A stretch of DNA of 44,793 nucleotides, taken from positions 1 through 44,793 of the forward strand of contig UQPZ01000013.1 in assembly GCA_900543145.1 (NCBI GenBank), in the 5' to 3' direction. This document shows positions 31,873-40,416 of this stretch, one piece after another. Source of the stretch: an uncultured Ruminococcus sp. (GTDB lineage: Bacteria; Bacillota; Clostridia; Oscillospirales; Ruminococcaceae). The notes below the pieces were generated by a model that made no database searches, was not told the origin of the DNA, and worked only from the letters and a program-made list of their open reading frames with translations. Made by a program: the position numbers and the translations under genes. Positions within the stretch are counted from its first letter, which is position 1, and each line of letters opens with the position of its first letter.

Positions 31873-32318
31873 TATAAAGCGGTATCCGTATCAAAGGAGT
31901 ACCAGTTATCGGCAAGGAAGTATTTTTCAAAGCTTTCCTCCGATGCAAATGAGTTTACGTCGGATATATAGGAAATTCCATAGCTTCTGTTATTGATTTC
32001 AAATTCGATCATAACAGCGCCTGTATAGTTTTTATTTATGCTTACTGAAGTGACCCCGGCATTGTCCTGAAGTCTTGTAAAAATATCGCATATCTCAGGA
32101 TCTCCGCTGTAATTTTCAATCAGATCTGATACAGTACTGGCGGTATCCGAATTGTCGGAAAGAACTGCCGAAGCCGCCTGAAAATCTGAAAGGTTATCCT
32201 CAAGAAGAGATTTTAAACGGCTGCTGCTTCTCATATAATATTCATACGCAAACCCTGAACCAATTATCACAACCAGAATCAGTATAATTATATTTTTGAC
32301 TTTGAATTTTTTATTCAT
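31872..32318 (-). CDS. Hypothetical single-pass membrane protein
   Basis: A 148-residue protein with a basic N-terminus (MNKKFKVKN), one hydrophobic segment at about 10-27 and an outside domain of mixed beta/alpha character. I recognise no family. ATG 32318 overlaps the trmB stop by 8 bases (GATGAATAA), with AGAGGA about 8 bases upstream, so it is translationally coupled to trmB. It is the last gene of the rodA-galK-trmB operon. Confidence 0.75.
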   Translation of the reverse strand: MNKKFKVKNIIILILVVIIGSGFAYEYYMRSSSRLKSLLEDNLSDFQAASAVLSDNSDTASTVSDLIENYSGDPEICDIFTRLQDNAGVTSVSINKNYTGAVMIEFEINNRSYGISYISDVNSFASEESFEKYFLADNWYSFDTDTAL

Positions 32319-32991
32319 CAGCTGTCCTCTTATACGCCTCGAGCCTGTAGATAGGAAATCCCTCCTGTGAAAAACGCTTTTCATATTCGGTAACGATATT
32401 TCCTTCAAAATCTGAGTTGTGCAGGTCAAGGGATATATTTTTCAGGATCCAGCCGTTCTGAGAAAATTCCTCCAGGGAAAACTCAAAGAATGGTCGGTTA
32501 TCGGTTTTCTGATGGATCTCTCCGCCTGCTGCCAGAAGCTTTTCGTAAATTGCCAGAAAGTTTCTGTGAGTAAGTCGATGGGCGGCGTAGGATTTTTTAG
32601 GATACGGACAGCTGAAATTAAGATATATCATTCCTATAGATCCCGTTGGAATATAGCATTCCAGATATTCAGCGCCGCCGCGCATAAACCTTAGATTTTG
32701 GATATTCTCTGCGATAGCCTTCTCTGCGGCGTCAACGATAACGTTGCTTGACTTTTCAACGGCAAGATAATTTATTCCCGGATTGCGCTTGGCGATCTCA
32801 CAGGCAAACTGTCCCTTGCCGCAGCCAATTTCAAGATGAACAGGATTTTCGTTTCCGAAAAGCTTATTGAAATCCAGAAGATTTTCCGTATCCTTTACCT
32901 GATAATTTCTGTCCTCGCGGTCCATATAGATAATATAACTGCCGCATTCCTCGAGCCGTTCCTCAAGGTGCTTTTTTCTTCTCATTCTCAT
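32311..32991 (-). CDS. trmB: tRNA (guanine-N7-)-methyltransferase
   Basis: It methylates G46 in tRNA using SAM. The 226-residue protein shows the SAM motif LEIGCGKGQFACEIA, the TrmB loop YLNFSCPYPKKSYAAHRLTH (DPWPKKRH in most homologues; here FSCPYPKKSY), and the TDNRPFFEFSLEEF motif. The N-terminus MRMRRKKHLEERL is typical, supporting ATG 32991. The only strong Shine-Dalgarno lies 29 bases upstream, beyond a small hairpin. The next gene overlaps its stop. Confidence 0.95.
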   Translation of the reverse strand: MRMRRKKHLEERLEECGSYIIYMDREDRNYQVKDTENLLDFNKLFGNENPVHLEIGCGKGQFACEIAKRNPGINYLAVEKSSNVIVDAAEKAIAENIQNLRFMRGGAEYLECYIPTGSIGMIYLNFSCPYPKKSYAAHRLTHRNFLAIYEKLLAAGGEIHQKTDNRPFFEFSLEEFSQNGWILKNISLDLHNSDFEGNIVTEYEKRFSQEGFPIYRLEAYKRTADE

Positions 32992-33028
32992 ATTATTTAT
33001 TATGCCTGAGTATGCAGGCGTCCTCCTT
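32992..33028 (-). promoter_or_regulatory. Shine-Dalgarno separated from the trmB start by a hairpin
   Basis: On the minus strand AAGGAGGA (33028-33021) is followed by a GCCTG/CAGGC stem with a 6-base loop (33019-33004) and then 12 A/T bases before ATG. Folding would shorten the gap to about 13 bases. Confidence 0.5.
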
Positions 33029-33045
33029 CGGGTATCAAGAATATG

Positions 33046-33603
33046 TCATTTCATGTCTCGGTGAGTAAAATAGTCTTTGTCGGACGTACAGCTTTTCCAG
33101 ATAACAGAAAGTCCGTTAAGCGGAGCTGCAATAGGATATACAGTTATCATGATTTCACATTCTTCGCTAAGCGAATAATGAGGTACGGTCCGAAAGGCGA
33201 TCTCGGAGCTGACGGATTTAAAAAAATCCTCACGGCTGCGCTTTAAGCAGAAGCCCGGACTCTTCGCAGCGGCAGGGATAGGTAGATCTGTAAATCGGGT
33301 CTGATAAATTCTTTTACCGTCTTTCTTGGTTATAAGTTCAGGATTTTTCTCGGTTTTTTCTGCCGTCTGTCCGCAAGCTGTTACAGCTTCTATTTTTTCA
33401 AATGTAACAATTCCCTTGTCAACGGCTTCTCCAGAAAAGGATACTACAAGTCCTTTATCAGAAGCGGAGCCGGCGCTTGCAACGGTAAATGAAAAGGGAA
33501 GTCCGTCTATAAGTATTTCTCCGCAGGAGGAGATTTTAAGCTTAGGCTGAGGATCATTCAATTTTTTTAAAAACTGTCCCGGACGGCTAAAAGGATTTTT
33601 CAT
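33046..33603 (-). CDS. Hypothetical protein between galK and trmB
   Basis: A 185-residue soluble protein of unknown family. It is predicted mostly beta, with a repeating ISSCGEILIDGLPFSFTVASAG-like pattern near residues 25-50. No signal peptide, membrane segment or metal motif is visible. Start choice is open: ATG 33603 is used here, but an in-frame GTG at 33615 starts 4 bases from the galK stop. It is probably co-transcribed with galK and trmB. Confidence 0.7.
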   Translation of the reverse strand: MKNPFSRPGQFLKKLNDPQPKLKISSCGEILIDGLPFSFTVASAGSASDKGLVVSFSGEAVDKGIVTFEKIEAVTACGQTAEKTEKNPELITKKDGKRIYQTRFTDLPIPAAAKSPGFCLKRSREDFFKSVSSEIAFRTVPHYSLSEECEIMITVYPIAAPLNGLSVIWKSCTSDKDYFTHRDMK

Positions 33604-33618
33604 AGCATTTCTCACGCC

Positions 33619-34863
33619 TTACTTTTGGATTAAAACCTCTGTGCCGCCGACAGGTCTTATTGACAGCACATAGCAGGAGCCTTCTCCGAATACCTTTTCC
33701 ATTTCACTTCTGAAAGCTTCAAGCTTGCTTTCCGGAACAAACGCCTGAATAGTTCCCGCAAAGCCGCCGCCGTGAACGCGGAATGCTCCTTCGCCGTCGA
33801 GAACCTGCTCGGCTATGTATAAAGCGGTTGAAAGTCCCTGCTCGTCAGGAGCTGAGGAAGCGTATACGTTCTGCAGATACATATACGACGATCTGCCGGA
33901 TTCTTTCACAAGCTTCAGGAAATCATCAAAGCTTCCGTTTTTCAGCGAGTCGGCTTCCTTAATTACTCTTTCGTTGTCGTCCATAAAATGAAGCGCACGA
34001 AGAACGGCTCTGTCGCCGTATTTTTCACGAAGCGCTGCAATGTTCTGCATTATATCTTCCTTTGAAAGCTCCCTTAGGAAATCCTTTCCGAAGTGATTTG
34101 CGATCTTTTTCATTTCTGAGGGAACGGCGGCGTATTCGGGAGTAAGATCGGCATGATTGCCCTTAGTGTCAACGATACAAAGATAATGTCCGCTTTTTGC
34201 AAAATCAAAAGCTATAGAATCAATTACAGGCTTAGACGGATCGGCAAAATCAATAGTAATAAAACCGCCTACCGACGAAGCCATCTGATCCATAAGTCCC
34301 GACGGTTTGCCGAAGAATACGTTTTCGGCATACTGGGAGATCTGAGCAATTTCAACGGCGGAAACACTATGCTCGTTATACAGTCCGCTGAGTATAGTAC
34401 CTATAAGCACTTCAAAAGCGGCAGAGGAAGAAAGTCCCGAGCCTTTAAGCACATTTGACGTAGTATACGCTTTGAAGCCGCCGATCTTGTGACCGTTTCT
34501 GGCGAAGCCTGCGGCAACTCCTCTTATAAGAGAAGCCGAGGAGTTTTTCTCTTCATCATGAACCTTTAGGTCTGATATATCTACGGTATCTGCCGGAAAA
34601 CCCTCAGATTTTACCTCTATAATTCCGTCACAGGAAGGAACAACAGCCGCAATAACGTCCAGAGAAACTCCTGCGGCAAGCACCCGTCCGTGATTATGGT
34701 CGGTGTGATTGCCTCCGACCTCTGTTCTTCCGGGTGCTGAAAAGAACCTTTCGGGTGCGGTTTTAAATAGCTTTTCAAATTCCGCAGCGGCTTTTGAATA
34801 CCTGTCTTTTTGCAGGGCTGTTTTGTCCTCCGTATATATTCTGTCTAATGTGTTAACGCTCAT
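33619..34863 (-). CDS. galK: Galactokinase (GHMP kinase family)
   Basis: It phosphorylates galactose at C1. The 414-residue protein has the galactokinase signature APGRTEVGGNHTDHNHG (about 40-56), the GHMP ATP loop LKGSGLSSSAAFE, and the third GHMP motif GGGFAGTIQAF. ATG 34863 has GGAGGTAAAG 8 bases upstream. The usual partners galT and galE are not here; it lies between rodA and a hypothetical gene. Confidence 0.94.
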   Translation of the reverse strand: MSVNTLDRIYTEDKTALQKDRYSKAAAEFEKLFKTAPERFFSAPGRTEVGGNHTDHNHGRVLAAGVSLDVIAAVVPSCDGIIEVKSEGFPADTVDISDLKVHDEEKNSSASLIRGVAAGFARNGHKIGGFKAYTTSNVLKGSGLSSSAAFEVLIGTILSGLYNEHSVSAVEIAQISQYAENVFFGKPSGLMDQMASSVGGFITIDFADPSKPVIDSIAFDFAKSGHYLCIVDTKGNHADLTPEYAAVPSEMKKIANHFGKDFLRELSKEDIMQNIAALREKYGDRAVLRALHFMDDNERVIKEADSLKNGSFDDFLKLVKESGRSSYMYLQNVYASSAPDEQGLSTALYIAEQVLDGEGAFRVHGGGFAGTIQAFVPESKLEAFRSEMEKVFGEGSCYVLSIRPVGGTEVLIQK

Positions 34864-34897
34864 TTGCTTTACCTCCGATAGAGTATTTTTGCCGTAA

Positions 34898-36028
34898 TTA
34901 TTGGGACGGCGTTTTACAGCCTTCCGATTTAAGCGATGCTTGAACAAGACCTATTCCCGTAAGCATTGTGACCATTGCCGTTCCGCCTGCCGAGAAAAAG
35001 GGGAGCGGAACGCCGATAACAGGCATAAATCCCAGTACCATGCCTATATTTATAAATGTATGGGAAAAAATCAGACCAAATACGCCTGCGCATACCAGAC
35101 TTCCCGGCTTTGTACATTTTGAACTGTCAATTACAAGCCTTAAACAGACAGCGAAAAGTATCAGTATAATTATACCGCACCCGATAAAGCCTGCGGTCTG
35201 ACCTGCATATGAAAAGATAAAATCGTTCTGTGATTCCGAAACATAAATAAATTCCTTGCTGTCTCCGGAAAAAAGTCCTTTGCCGAAAAGTCCGCCGCTC
35301 TGGAGGGCAAGCCTTCCCTGCGACTGCTGATAGCCTGTACCCAGCGGGTCGAGCTCAGGGTTAAAAAGTACCATTATGCGCTGCTTCTGATGTTCCAGCA
35401 AAACCCATTTCCAAACCGCCCAGAGTATTACCGGAGAAAGAATAAGCGCCGAAACGATATATTTCCAGCTAAGTCCTCCTGCGAACATCATTATTGCTGC
35501 AATCATGATAAAAATCACGCCTGTACCCTGATCTCCCTGTAAATATACGATCAGCAAAGGAACGGCGGCGTGAGCGAGAAGCCCCAGAACTGTCAGCGGC
35601 TTGTTGAAATGCTCTCTTACCCGTGTTATGTGAACCGAAAAGGTTATAATAAAGCAGAGCTTCAGGACCTCGGCAGGCTGAACAGTAAAGCCGAAAAGAC
35701 TGATCCATGCCCGGTCGTCTGCTGAGGACGGACCGGTTCCTATGGGCGTAAACGTAAGCAGTGTAAATAATACTCCCGCTGCGCCTATCAGCTTCCAGTG
35801 TTTAGTGATCTTTTCTATTTTTATTGCAGAGAGAACGAACATTGCGGAAAGTCCTAATATCACCGCTGCGATCTTTGTTATCCACAGTGAAGCTGAGATG
35901 CCGTAAGATATTTTCTGATACGAGTTTGTATCGACAAGGGAAAATACCAGAACGATACCTGCGGTACAGGCGAGAACGGTAAAAATTATCAGAATAAAAT
36001 CCATATGCTTAATTTTATTATACAACAA
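34898..36028 (-). CDS. rodA: RodA/FtsW family peptidoglycan glycosyltransferase
   Basis: A SEDS-family polymerase that makes peptidoglycan strands together with a class B PBP. The 376-residue protein has about ten membrane helices. Conserved segments are FTVQPAEVLKL, LLIVYLQGDQGTGVIF, NPELDPLGTGYQQSQGRLALQSGGLFGKG, NDFIFSYAGQTAGFIG, and the C-terminal GVPLPFFSAGGTA. These suggest RodA (elongation) rather than FtsW. The start is probably TTG 36028 with GAGAGGCG about 6 bases upstream. It heads the galK-trmB operon. Confidence 0.92.
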   Translation of the reverse strand: MLYNKIKHMDFILIIFTVLACTAGIVLVFSLVDTNSYQKISYGISASLWITKIAAVILGLSAMFVLSAIKIEKITKHWKLIGAAGVLFTLLTFTPIGTGPSSADDRAWISLFGFTVQPAEVLKLCFIITFSVHITRVREHFNKPLTVLGLLAHAAVPLLIVYLQGDQGTGVIFIMIAAIMMFAGGLSWKYIVSALILSPVILWAVWKWVLLEHQKQRIMVLFNPELDPLGTGYQQSQGRLALQSGGLFGKGLFSGDSKEFIYVSESQNDFIFSYAGQTAGFIGCGIIILILFAVCLRLVIDSSKCTKPGSLVCAGVFGLIFSHTFINIGMVLGFMPVIGVPLPFFSAGGTAMVTMLTGIGLVQASLKSEGCKTPSQ

Positions 36029-36130
36029 AAACGCCTCTCTTTCAATAATAATTTATTAATTCAGCCGCACCGTTTTATTATGTGCAGTTTTTTTAAAGCG
36101 CCGGCTTGTTAACTGAAAATTTTAAACTTG

Positions 36131-36154
36131 AATTATGTAAACATAATTATTATA
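36131..36154 (-). promoter_or_regulatory. rodA promoter with palindrome at the start site
   Basis: On the minus strand an extended -10 TGCTATAAT (TATAAT 36154-36149) has no good -35. Immediately downstream AATTATGT-AA-ACATAATT (36131-36148) is a perfect inverted repeat covering the expected start, an operator candidate. Confidence 0.5.
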
Positions 36155-36226
36155 GCATGAATTCTGAAAAAAAGACGGTTATAAACATAAAAAATATCTT
36201 AATACCGTTTTTTTTGGAAAAAGCAA

Positions 36227-36255
36227 TTGATTTTTGTCTATTATTATGGTATAAT
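36227..36255 (+). promoter_or_regulatory. iorA promoter
   Basis: TTGATT (36227-36232), a 17-base spacer and TATAAT (36250-36255). The leader is about 100 bases and I recognise no riboswitch in it. Confidence 0.8.
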
Positions 36256-36365
36256 TATTTTTATTGATAAGGACAGTTGTTGTATTTTAACAAATTTATC
36301 GTGAGATGTCTTAGCTGCCGTTTCGGTTCAGGGACGTCGCATTTTACGAAAGGAAAGATTTTTAT

Positions 36366-38093
36366 ATGAAAAAACTTATGCTTGGCAACGAGGCGCTGGC
36401 CAGAGGTTTGTATGAGGCGGGCTGCAGGATCGCTTCTTCATATCCTGGAACGCCATCTACGGAAATAACCGAAGAGGTTGCTGAATATGACGAGGTTTAC
36501 GCAGAGTGGGCGCCGAACGAAAAGGTCGCTATGGAGGTAGCTTTGGGCGCTTCTATAGCGGGTGCGAGAAGTTTCTGTGCAATGAAGCACGTCGGTCTTA
36601 ACGTTGCCGCCGATCCGCTTTATACCGCAGGATATACGGGAGTAAATGCCGGTATGGTCATTGCGGTTGCGGACGATCCCGGAATGCATTCCTCTCAGAA
36701 CGAGCAGGATTCACGCCATCATGCGATCGCTTCAAAGGTCATGATGCTTGAGCCGTCGGATTCCTCCGAGTGCAAGGAGTTTGCGAAAGCGGCGTTTGAT
36801 CTTTCGGAGCAGTTTGATACTCCTGTTATCGTAAGGCTTTCAACAAGGGTTTCTCATTCCCAGTCGGCGGTTGAACTGTGCGATAGGGAGGAGCATGAGC
36901 TTGCAGAATATAAGAAAAATCCTCAGAAATTCGTTATGATGCCGGGAAACGCAATACGCCGTCACCCTGCTGTTGAAGAAAGAATGAGGGCAATTGCGGA
37001 ATATGCGGAAACCTCTCCGCTTAACAGGCTTGAAATAAACGATACAGGAATAGGCGTTATTACCAGCGGTGCGGCTTATCAGTACGCAAAGGAAGCCCTT
37101 GGAACAAAGGCGTCATACCTGAAGCTCGGTATCGTAAACCCTCTTCCCGAAAATATAATCAGGGAGTTCGCTTCAAGGTGCGAAACGGTTTATGTTATAG
37201 AGGAGCTTGACGACGTTATTGAAACACATTGCAGAAAGATAGGTCTTAATGTTCACGGTAAGGATACATTCAGTCTTATGGGAGAGATCTCCCAGGCTAT
37301 CGTAAGGGAAAAGATACTGGGAGAAGCCGCAGAAAGCCAGGAATTCAGCGAGCCTGTTCCGGTACGTCCGCCCGTTATGTGCGCAGGCTGTCCTCACAGG
37401 GGACTGTTCTACTGCCTTTCAAAGTTGGGCGTAATGGTTTCGGGAGATATAGGCTGCTATACCCTCGGCGCGGCTGCCCCGCTTTGCGCTATGGATACAA
37501 CAATATGCATGGGCGCTTCAATAAGCGGACTTCACGGTTTCAATAAAGCAAGAGGGAAAGACGCTGAAAAGAAGTCGGTAGCGGTTATCGGCGATTCTAC
37601 CTTTATGCACAGCGGTATGACGGGACTTGTAAACATTGCTTACAACGCTACCAATTCTACCGTAATTATTCTTGATAATTCAATTACCGGAATGACGGGT
37701 CATCAGCAGAATCCTACTACAGGCAAGAACCTTAAGGGCGATCCTGCCGCAGCGGTAAATCTTGAAGAGCTTTGTCATGCTATCGGTATCAAAAGCGTAA
37801 AGGTTGTCGATCCTTACCATATGGCTGAAACGGAAAAAGTAATAAAGGAAGAGCTTGAAAAGGACGAGCCGAGCGTAATTATCTCACGCCGTCCATGTGC
37901 ATTGCTTAAATATGTAAAGCATAATCCGCCGCTCAAAGTAAATACGGAAAAGTGCGTTGGCTGTAAGCAGTGCCTGAAGATAGGCTGTCCGGCAATTTCC
38001 ATACATAACGGAAAGTGCGTGATCGACCATACTCAGTGTGTAGGCTGCGGAATCTGTACTGAAATGTGCAGGCCGGGAGCTATAACGGAATAA
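36366..38093 (+). CDS. iorA: Indolepyruvate ferredoxin oxidoreductase, alpha subunit
   Basis: With IorB it oxidatively decarboxylates aryl 2-oxoacids (indolepyruvate, phenylpyruvate and similar) to aryl-acyl-CoA, reducing ferredoxin; the reverse is also possible. The 575-residue protein starts with the pyrimidine-binding domain (SSYPGTPSTEITE). The TPP-binding region at about 340-500 contains MCAGCPHRGLFYCL, SGDIGCYTLG and GDSTFMHSG. The C-terminus carries two [4Fe-4S] sites (CVGCKQCLKIGCPAI and CVGCGICTEMCRPGAI). CGAAAGGAAAG lies before ATG 36366. It heads a cluster with iorB, paaK, an ACT protein and ferredoxin. Confidence 0.97.
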   Translation: MKKLMLGNEALARGLYEAGCRIASSYPGTPSTEITEEVAEYDEVYAEWAPNEKVAMEVALGASIAGARSFCAMKHVGLNVAADPLYTAGYTGVNAGMVIAVADDPGMHSSQNEQDSRHHAIASKVMMLEPSDSSECKEFAKAAFDLSEQFDTPVIVRLSTRVSHSQSAVELCDREEHELAEYKKNPQKFVMMPGNAIRRHPAVEERMRAIAEYAETSPLNRLEINDTGIGVITSGAAYQYAKEALGTKASYLKLGIVNPLPENIIREFASRCETVYVIEELDDVIETHCRKIGLNVHGKDTFSLMGEISQAIVREKILGEAAESQEFSEPVPVRPPVMCAGCPHRGLFYCLSKLGVMVSGDIGCYTLGAAAPLCAMDTTICMGASISGLHGFNKARGKDAEKKSVAVIGDSTFMHSGMTGLVNIAYNATNSTVIILDNSITGMTGHQQNPTTGKNLKGDPAAAVNLEELCHAIGIKSVKVVDPYHMAETEKVIKEELEKDEPSVIISRRPCALLKYVKHNPPLKVNTEKCVGCKQCLKIGCPAISIHNGKCVIDHTQCVGCGICTEMCRPGAITE

Positions 38094-38134
38094 GGCTCAG
38101 ACAGTTTAAAATATAGTGGGGAGGTATTATACAT

Positions 38135-38587
38135 ATGATAATAATGTACGGCTGGGGAGATAAGCTGAAAAGAGATGTTTCGGTAGGAGTTATGGTATGT
38201 CAGAACTGCCGCAGCTTTGCTCATTATTATCTTGGACGAGTGGTTTTCAAGGTGCATATATGCTATATCCCTGTTTTCTGGAGAACCAAGGGTTATTTTA
38301 TCTTCTGCGATAACTGCGAAAAAGGGCATGAGCTTACAAAGGAGCAGTACAGAGAACTGAAAAGCGTATATGGAATGTTCAGCAATAAAAAGCTGATCGC
38401 CGACTGCTATCAGTATGCGGTAGAGCTTTCTTCCGGACTTGAGCTGAACGAGCATAACGTTGAGTATGTTTTATCTCAGCTTCAGCAGAAGTATCCTATC
38501 CAGGATCAGCTGCTGACCGATCAGTACCGGAGAATGGTGGCTGATATTATGCGTTATCAGATACAGCCGCAGCGAGATTTTGAATAA
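38135..38587 (+). CDS. Zinc-ribbon-like hypothetical protein
   Basis: A 150-residue soluble protein. Two cysteine pairs (CQNC at about 22-25 and CDNC at about 58-61) frame a beta-rich segment (YFIFCDNCEKGHELT), suggesting a zinc ribbon. The C-terminal half is helical and charged. The family is unknown to me. GGGGAGG lies about 12 bases before ATG 38135. It sits between iorA and crcB, 41 bases after iorA. Confidence 0.75.
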   Translation: MIIMYGWGDKLKRDVSVGVMVCQNCRSFAHYYLGRVVFKVHICYIPVFWRTKGYFIFCDNCEKGHELTKEQYRELKSVYGMFSNKKLIADCYQYAVELSSGLELNEHNVEYVLSQLQQKYPIQDQLLTDQYRRMVADIMRYQIQPQRDFE

Positions 38588-38663
38588 TAAAACGTGTATC
38601 AGGCGTTTTTATGAAAAAGACTGATCGATCTTAGCCGGAAATAAATACAGGAGCGGATAAACC

Positions 38664-39041
38664 ATGAAGCTTATATCAATTTTTGCCGTTGCTGCCGGAG
38701 GAGCGGTCGGAGCGGTTTTAAGGTATCTGACGGGTCTGATCCCCTTTCGCGGTGATATGCCATTTGCTACGCTTACAGTGAATCTTCTTGGCGCTCTGGC
38801 AATCGGTTTTATTGCAGGAGCTGCCGCTTCAGGTACGATTAATAAAAATCAGACTCTGTTTTTTAAAACGGGGGTCTGCGGAGGATTTACGACTTTTTCA
38901 GCCTTTTCCCTTGAAAGCTTGTCGCTTATAGAGAACGGAAGAACGGGAGCGGCATTGCTGTATATGTTTGTCAGCATAGCAGGCTGTCTGCTGGGTGTCT
39001 GGCTGGGAACGGCGTTGGGAAAGATCCTGTTCGGTAATTAA
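38664..39041 (+). CDS. crcB: Fluoride exporter CrcB/Fluc
   Basis: A 125-residue, four-helix dual-topology channel that expels fluoride. Family marks are GGAVGAVLRYL near the N-terminus, TLTVNLLGALAIGF, and FKTGVCGGFTTFSAFSLE with the conserved Phe/Thr/Ser residues lining the pore. AGGAGCGG lies before ATG 38664. No fluoride riboswitch precedes it, and it sits, unusually, inside the ior cluster, 24 bases from iorB. Confidence 0.94.
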   Translation: MKLISIFAVAAGGAVGAVLRYLTGLIPFRGDMPFATLTVNLLGALAIGFIAGAAASGTINKNQTLFFKTGVCGGFTTFSAFSLESLSLIENGRTGAALLYMFVSIAGCLLGVWLGTALGKILFGN

Positions 39042-39064
39042 ATTAATAATATGAGGTGTAAATA

Positions 39065-39640
39065 ATGGAAACAAAATCAATAATGATAGTCGGAGTCGGC
39101 GGTCAGGGTTCGCTGTTGGCGTCGAGAATAATAGGAAACGTTCTGCTTTCTCAGGGCTTCGACGTTAAGGTAAGCGAGGTTCACGGAATGAGTCAGCGAG
39201 GAGGCTCTGTTGTTACATACGTCAAGTACGGCGACGAGGTCTGCTCTCCGGTCGTAAACAAGGGCGAAGCGGATATAATTATCAGCTTTGAGCAGCTTGA
39301 AGCGGCAAGATGGCTTGCATATCTGAAAAAGGGGGGACATCTTGTTACCTCTACTCAGCAGATCGACCCTATGCCGGTAATAACAGGTGCGGCTCAGTAT
39401 CCGGAAAATATTATTGAAAAGATAAAAGCTCAGGATATCGACGTTACCGCTGTTGACGCACTTTCTCTTGCTGAACAGGCAGGAACTGCAAAGGCTTCCA
39501 ATGTAGTTCTTATGGGCGTAGTTTCAACAAAAATGTCCTTTGACGAAAGCGTATGGCAGTCTGCTCTTGAGCAGTGTGTTCCTCCTAAGTTCCTTGAGCT
39601 GAATAAAAAGGCATTTGAACTGGGAAGAGCAGTAAAATAG
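39065..39640 (+). CDS. iorB: Indolepyruvate ferredoxin oxidoreductase, beta subunit
   Basis: The 191-residue gamma-domain subunit that completes the IorAB enzyme. It begins with the nucleotide-fold IMIVGVGGQGSLLASRI, followed by SEVHGMSQRGGSVVTYVKYG, both diagnostic of 2-oxoacid:ferredoxin oxidoreductase gamma/beta subunits. ATGAGGTGT upstream supplies the ribosome binding site. It is separated from iorA by two unrelated-looking genes, but the shared direction and short gaps suggest one transcript. Confidence 0.96.
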   Translation: METKSIMIVGVGGQGSLLASRIIGNVLLSQGFDVKVSEVHGMSQRGGSVVTYVKYGDEVCSPVVNKGEADIIISFEQLEAARWLAYLKKGGHLVTSTQQIDPMPVITGAAQYPENIIEKIKAQDIDVTAVDALSLAEQAGTAKASNVVLMGVVSTKMSFDESVWQSALEQCVPPKFLELNKKAFELGRAVK

Positions 39641-39654
39641 GAGATTCATACGGT

Positions 39655-40200
39655 ATGAATTTGTTTAATAGGCTGTTTAATATATTTTCGGATACTCACA
39701 ATGAACGCCTTATTGCGGCAATGACCAGGTATTTTTCCGGCGACCCTAAAAGGATCCAGCATTTCATTAAGGTTTATTCGTTTGCAAAAACGATAGCCAA
39801 AATTGAAATGCTTGACGAATATACTGCTGATATCCTATATACTGCGGCAATAGTTCACGATATAGGGATAAAGCCGGCGGAGGAGAAATACGGCAAGGGA
39901 GTATGCGGAGGGGACTTGCAGCAGGAGCTGGGAACAGAGCCTGCAAGGAATATGCTGTCGGAGCTTGGCTATTCTAAGAAATGTATAGAAAGAGTCTGCT
40001 TTCTTGTAGCTCATCATCATACATATACAGATGTTGAGGGACTTGACTGGCAGATACTTCTTGAGGCTGACTTTCTTGTCAATGCCTATGAGGACGGGCT
40101 TTCAAAGGAAAGCGTCATTAAATTCAGGGACAAGGTATTCAGGACCGACAGCGGAATAAGATTGCTTAACGATATGTTCGGACTGGAGGAGAAGCTTTGA
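39655..40200 (+). CDS. HD domain phosphohydrolase-like protein
   Basis: A 181-residue protein with an HD metal site: the first His in IQHFIKVY, the HD pair in IVHDIGIKP, and HHH with a later Asp in VAHHHTYTD and LEADFLVNAYED. It probably hydrolyses a phosphate ester or nucleotide; the substrate is unknown. It starts 14 bases after iorB (AGGAGATTC site) and belongs to the same transcript. Confidence 0.88.
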   Translation: MNLFNRLFNIFSDTHNERLIAAMTRYFSGDPKRIQHFIKVYSFAKTIAKIEMLDEYTADILYTAAIVHDIGIKPAEEKYGKGVCGGDLQQELGTEPARNMLSELGYSKKCIERVCFLVAHHHTYTDVEGLDWQILLEADFLVNAYEDGLSKESVIKFRDKVFRTDSGIRLLNDMFGLEEKL

Positions 40201-40201
40201 G

Positions 40202-40378
40202 CTGAACCGTAAACAGCTGTCAGCCGAAAGCTCAAGTACGATATATATTGAAATTGCCGTAAAGCTTAAGGCGCTTAGGATTCTGCTTGGAGAGAATCGT
40301 TTCTCGGAGGTTATTGAGTTTTGTATTTGCAGAGTCCTGCCGACGAAACAAGAAATCTGCACAACCGTTTATGCTTAA
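40202..40378 (+). other. Open frame without a standard start between HD gene and paaK
   Basis: The 216-base gap contains a frame open from 40160 to the stop at 40376. It would encode about 58 residues from CTG 40202 (LNRKQLSAESSSTIYIEIAV...), behind GGAGGAG in the end of the HD gene. No ATG, GTG or TTG is in frame. It could be a decayed gene or chance; otherwise the gap shows only the paaK ribosome binding site. Confidence 0.2.
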
Positions 40379-40416
40379 TGGGAATTTCAGTAAACAATTA
40401 CAGGAGGTTGATTCCA

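Noticed and set aside
38588..38663. Fluoride riboswitch before crcB
   Set aside because: The 76 bases show neither the conserved fluoride-riboswitch core nor an adjoining terminator.
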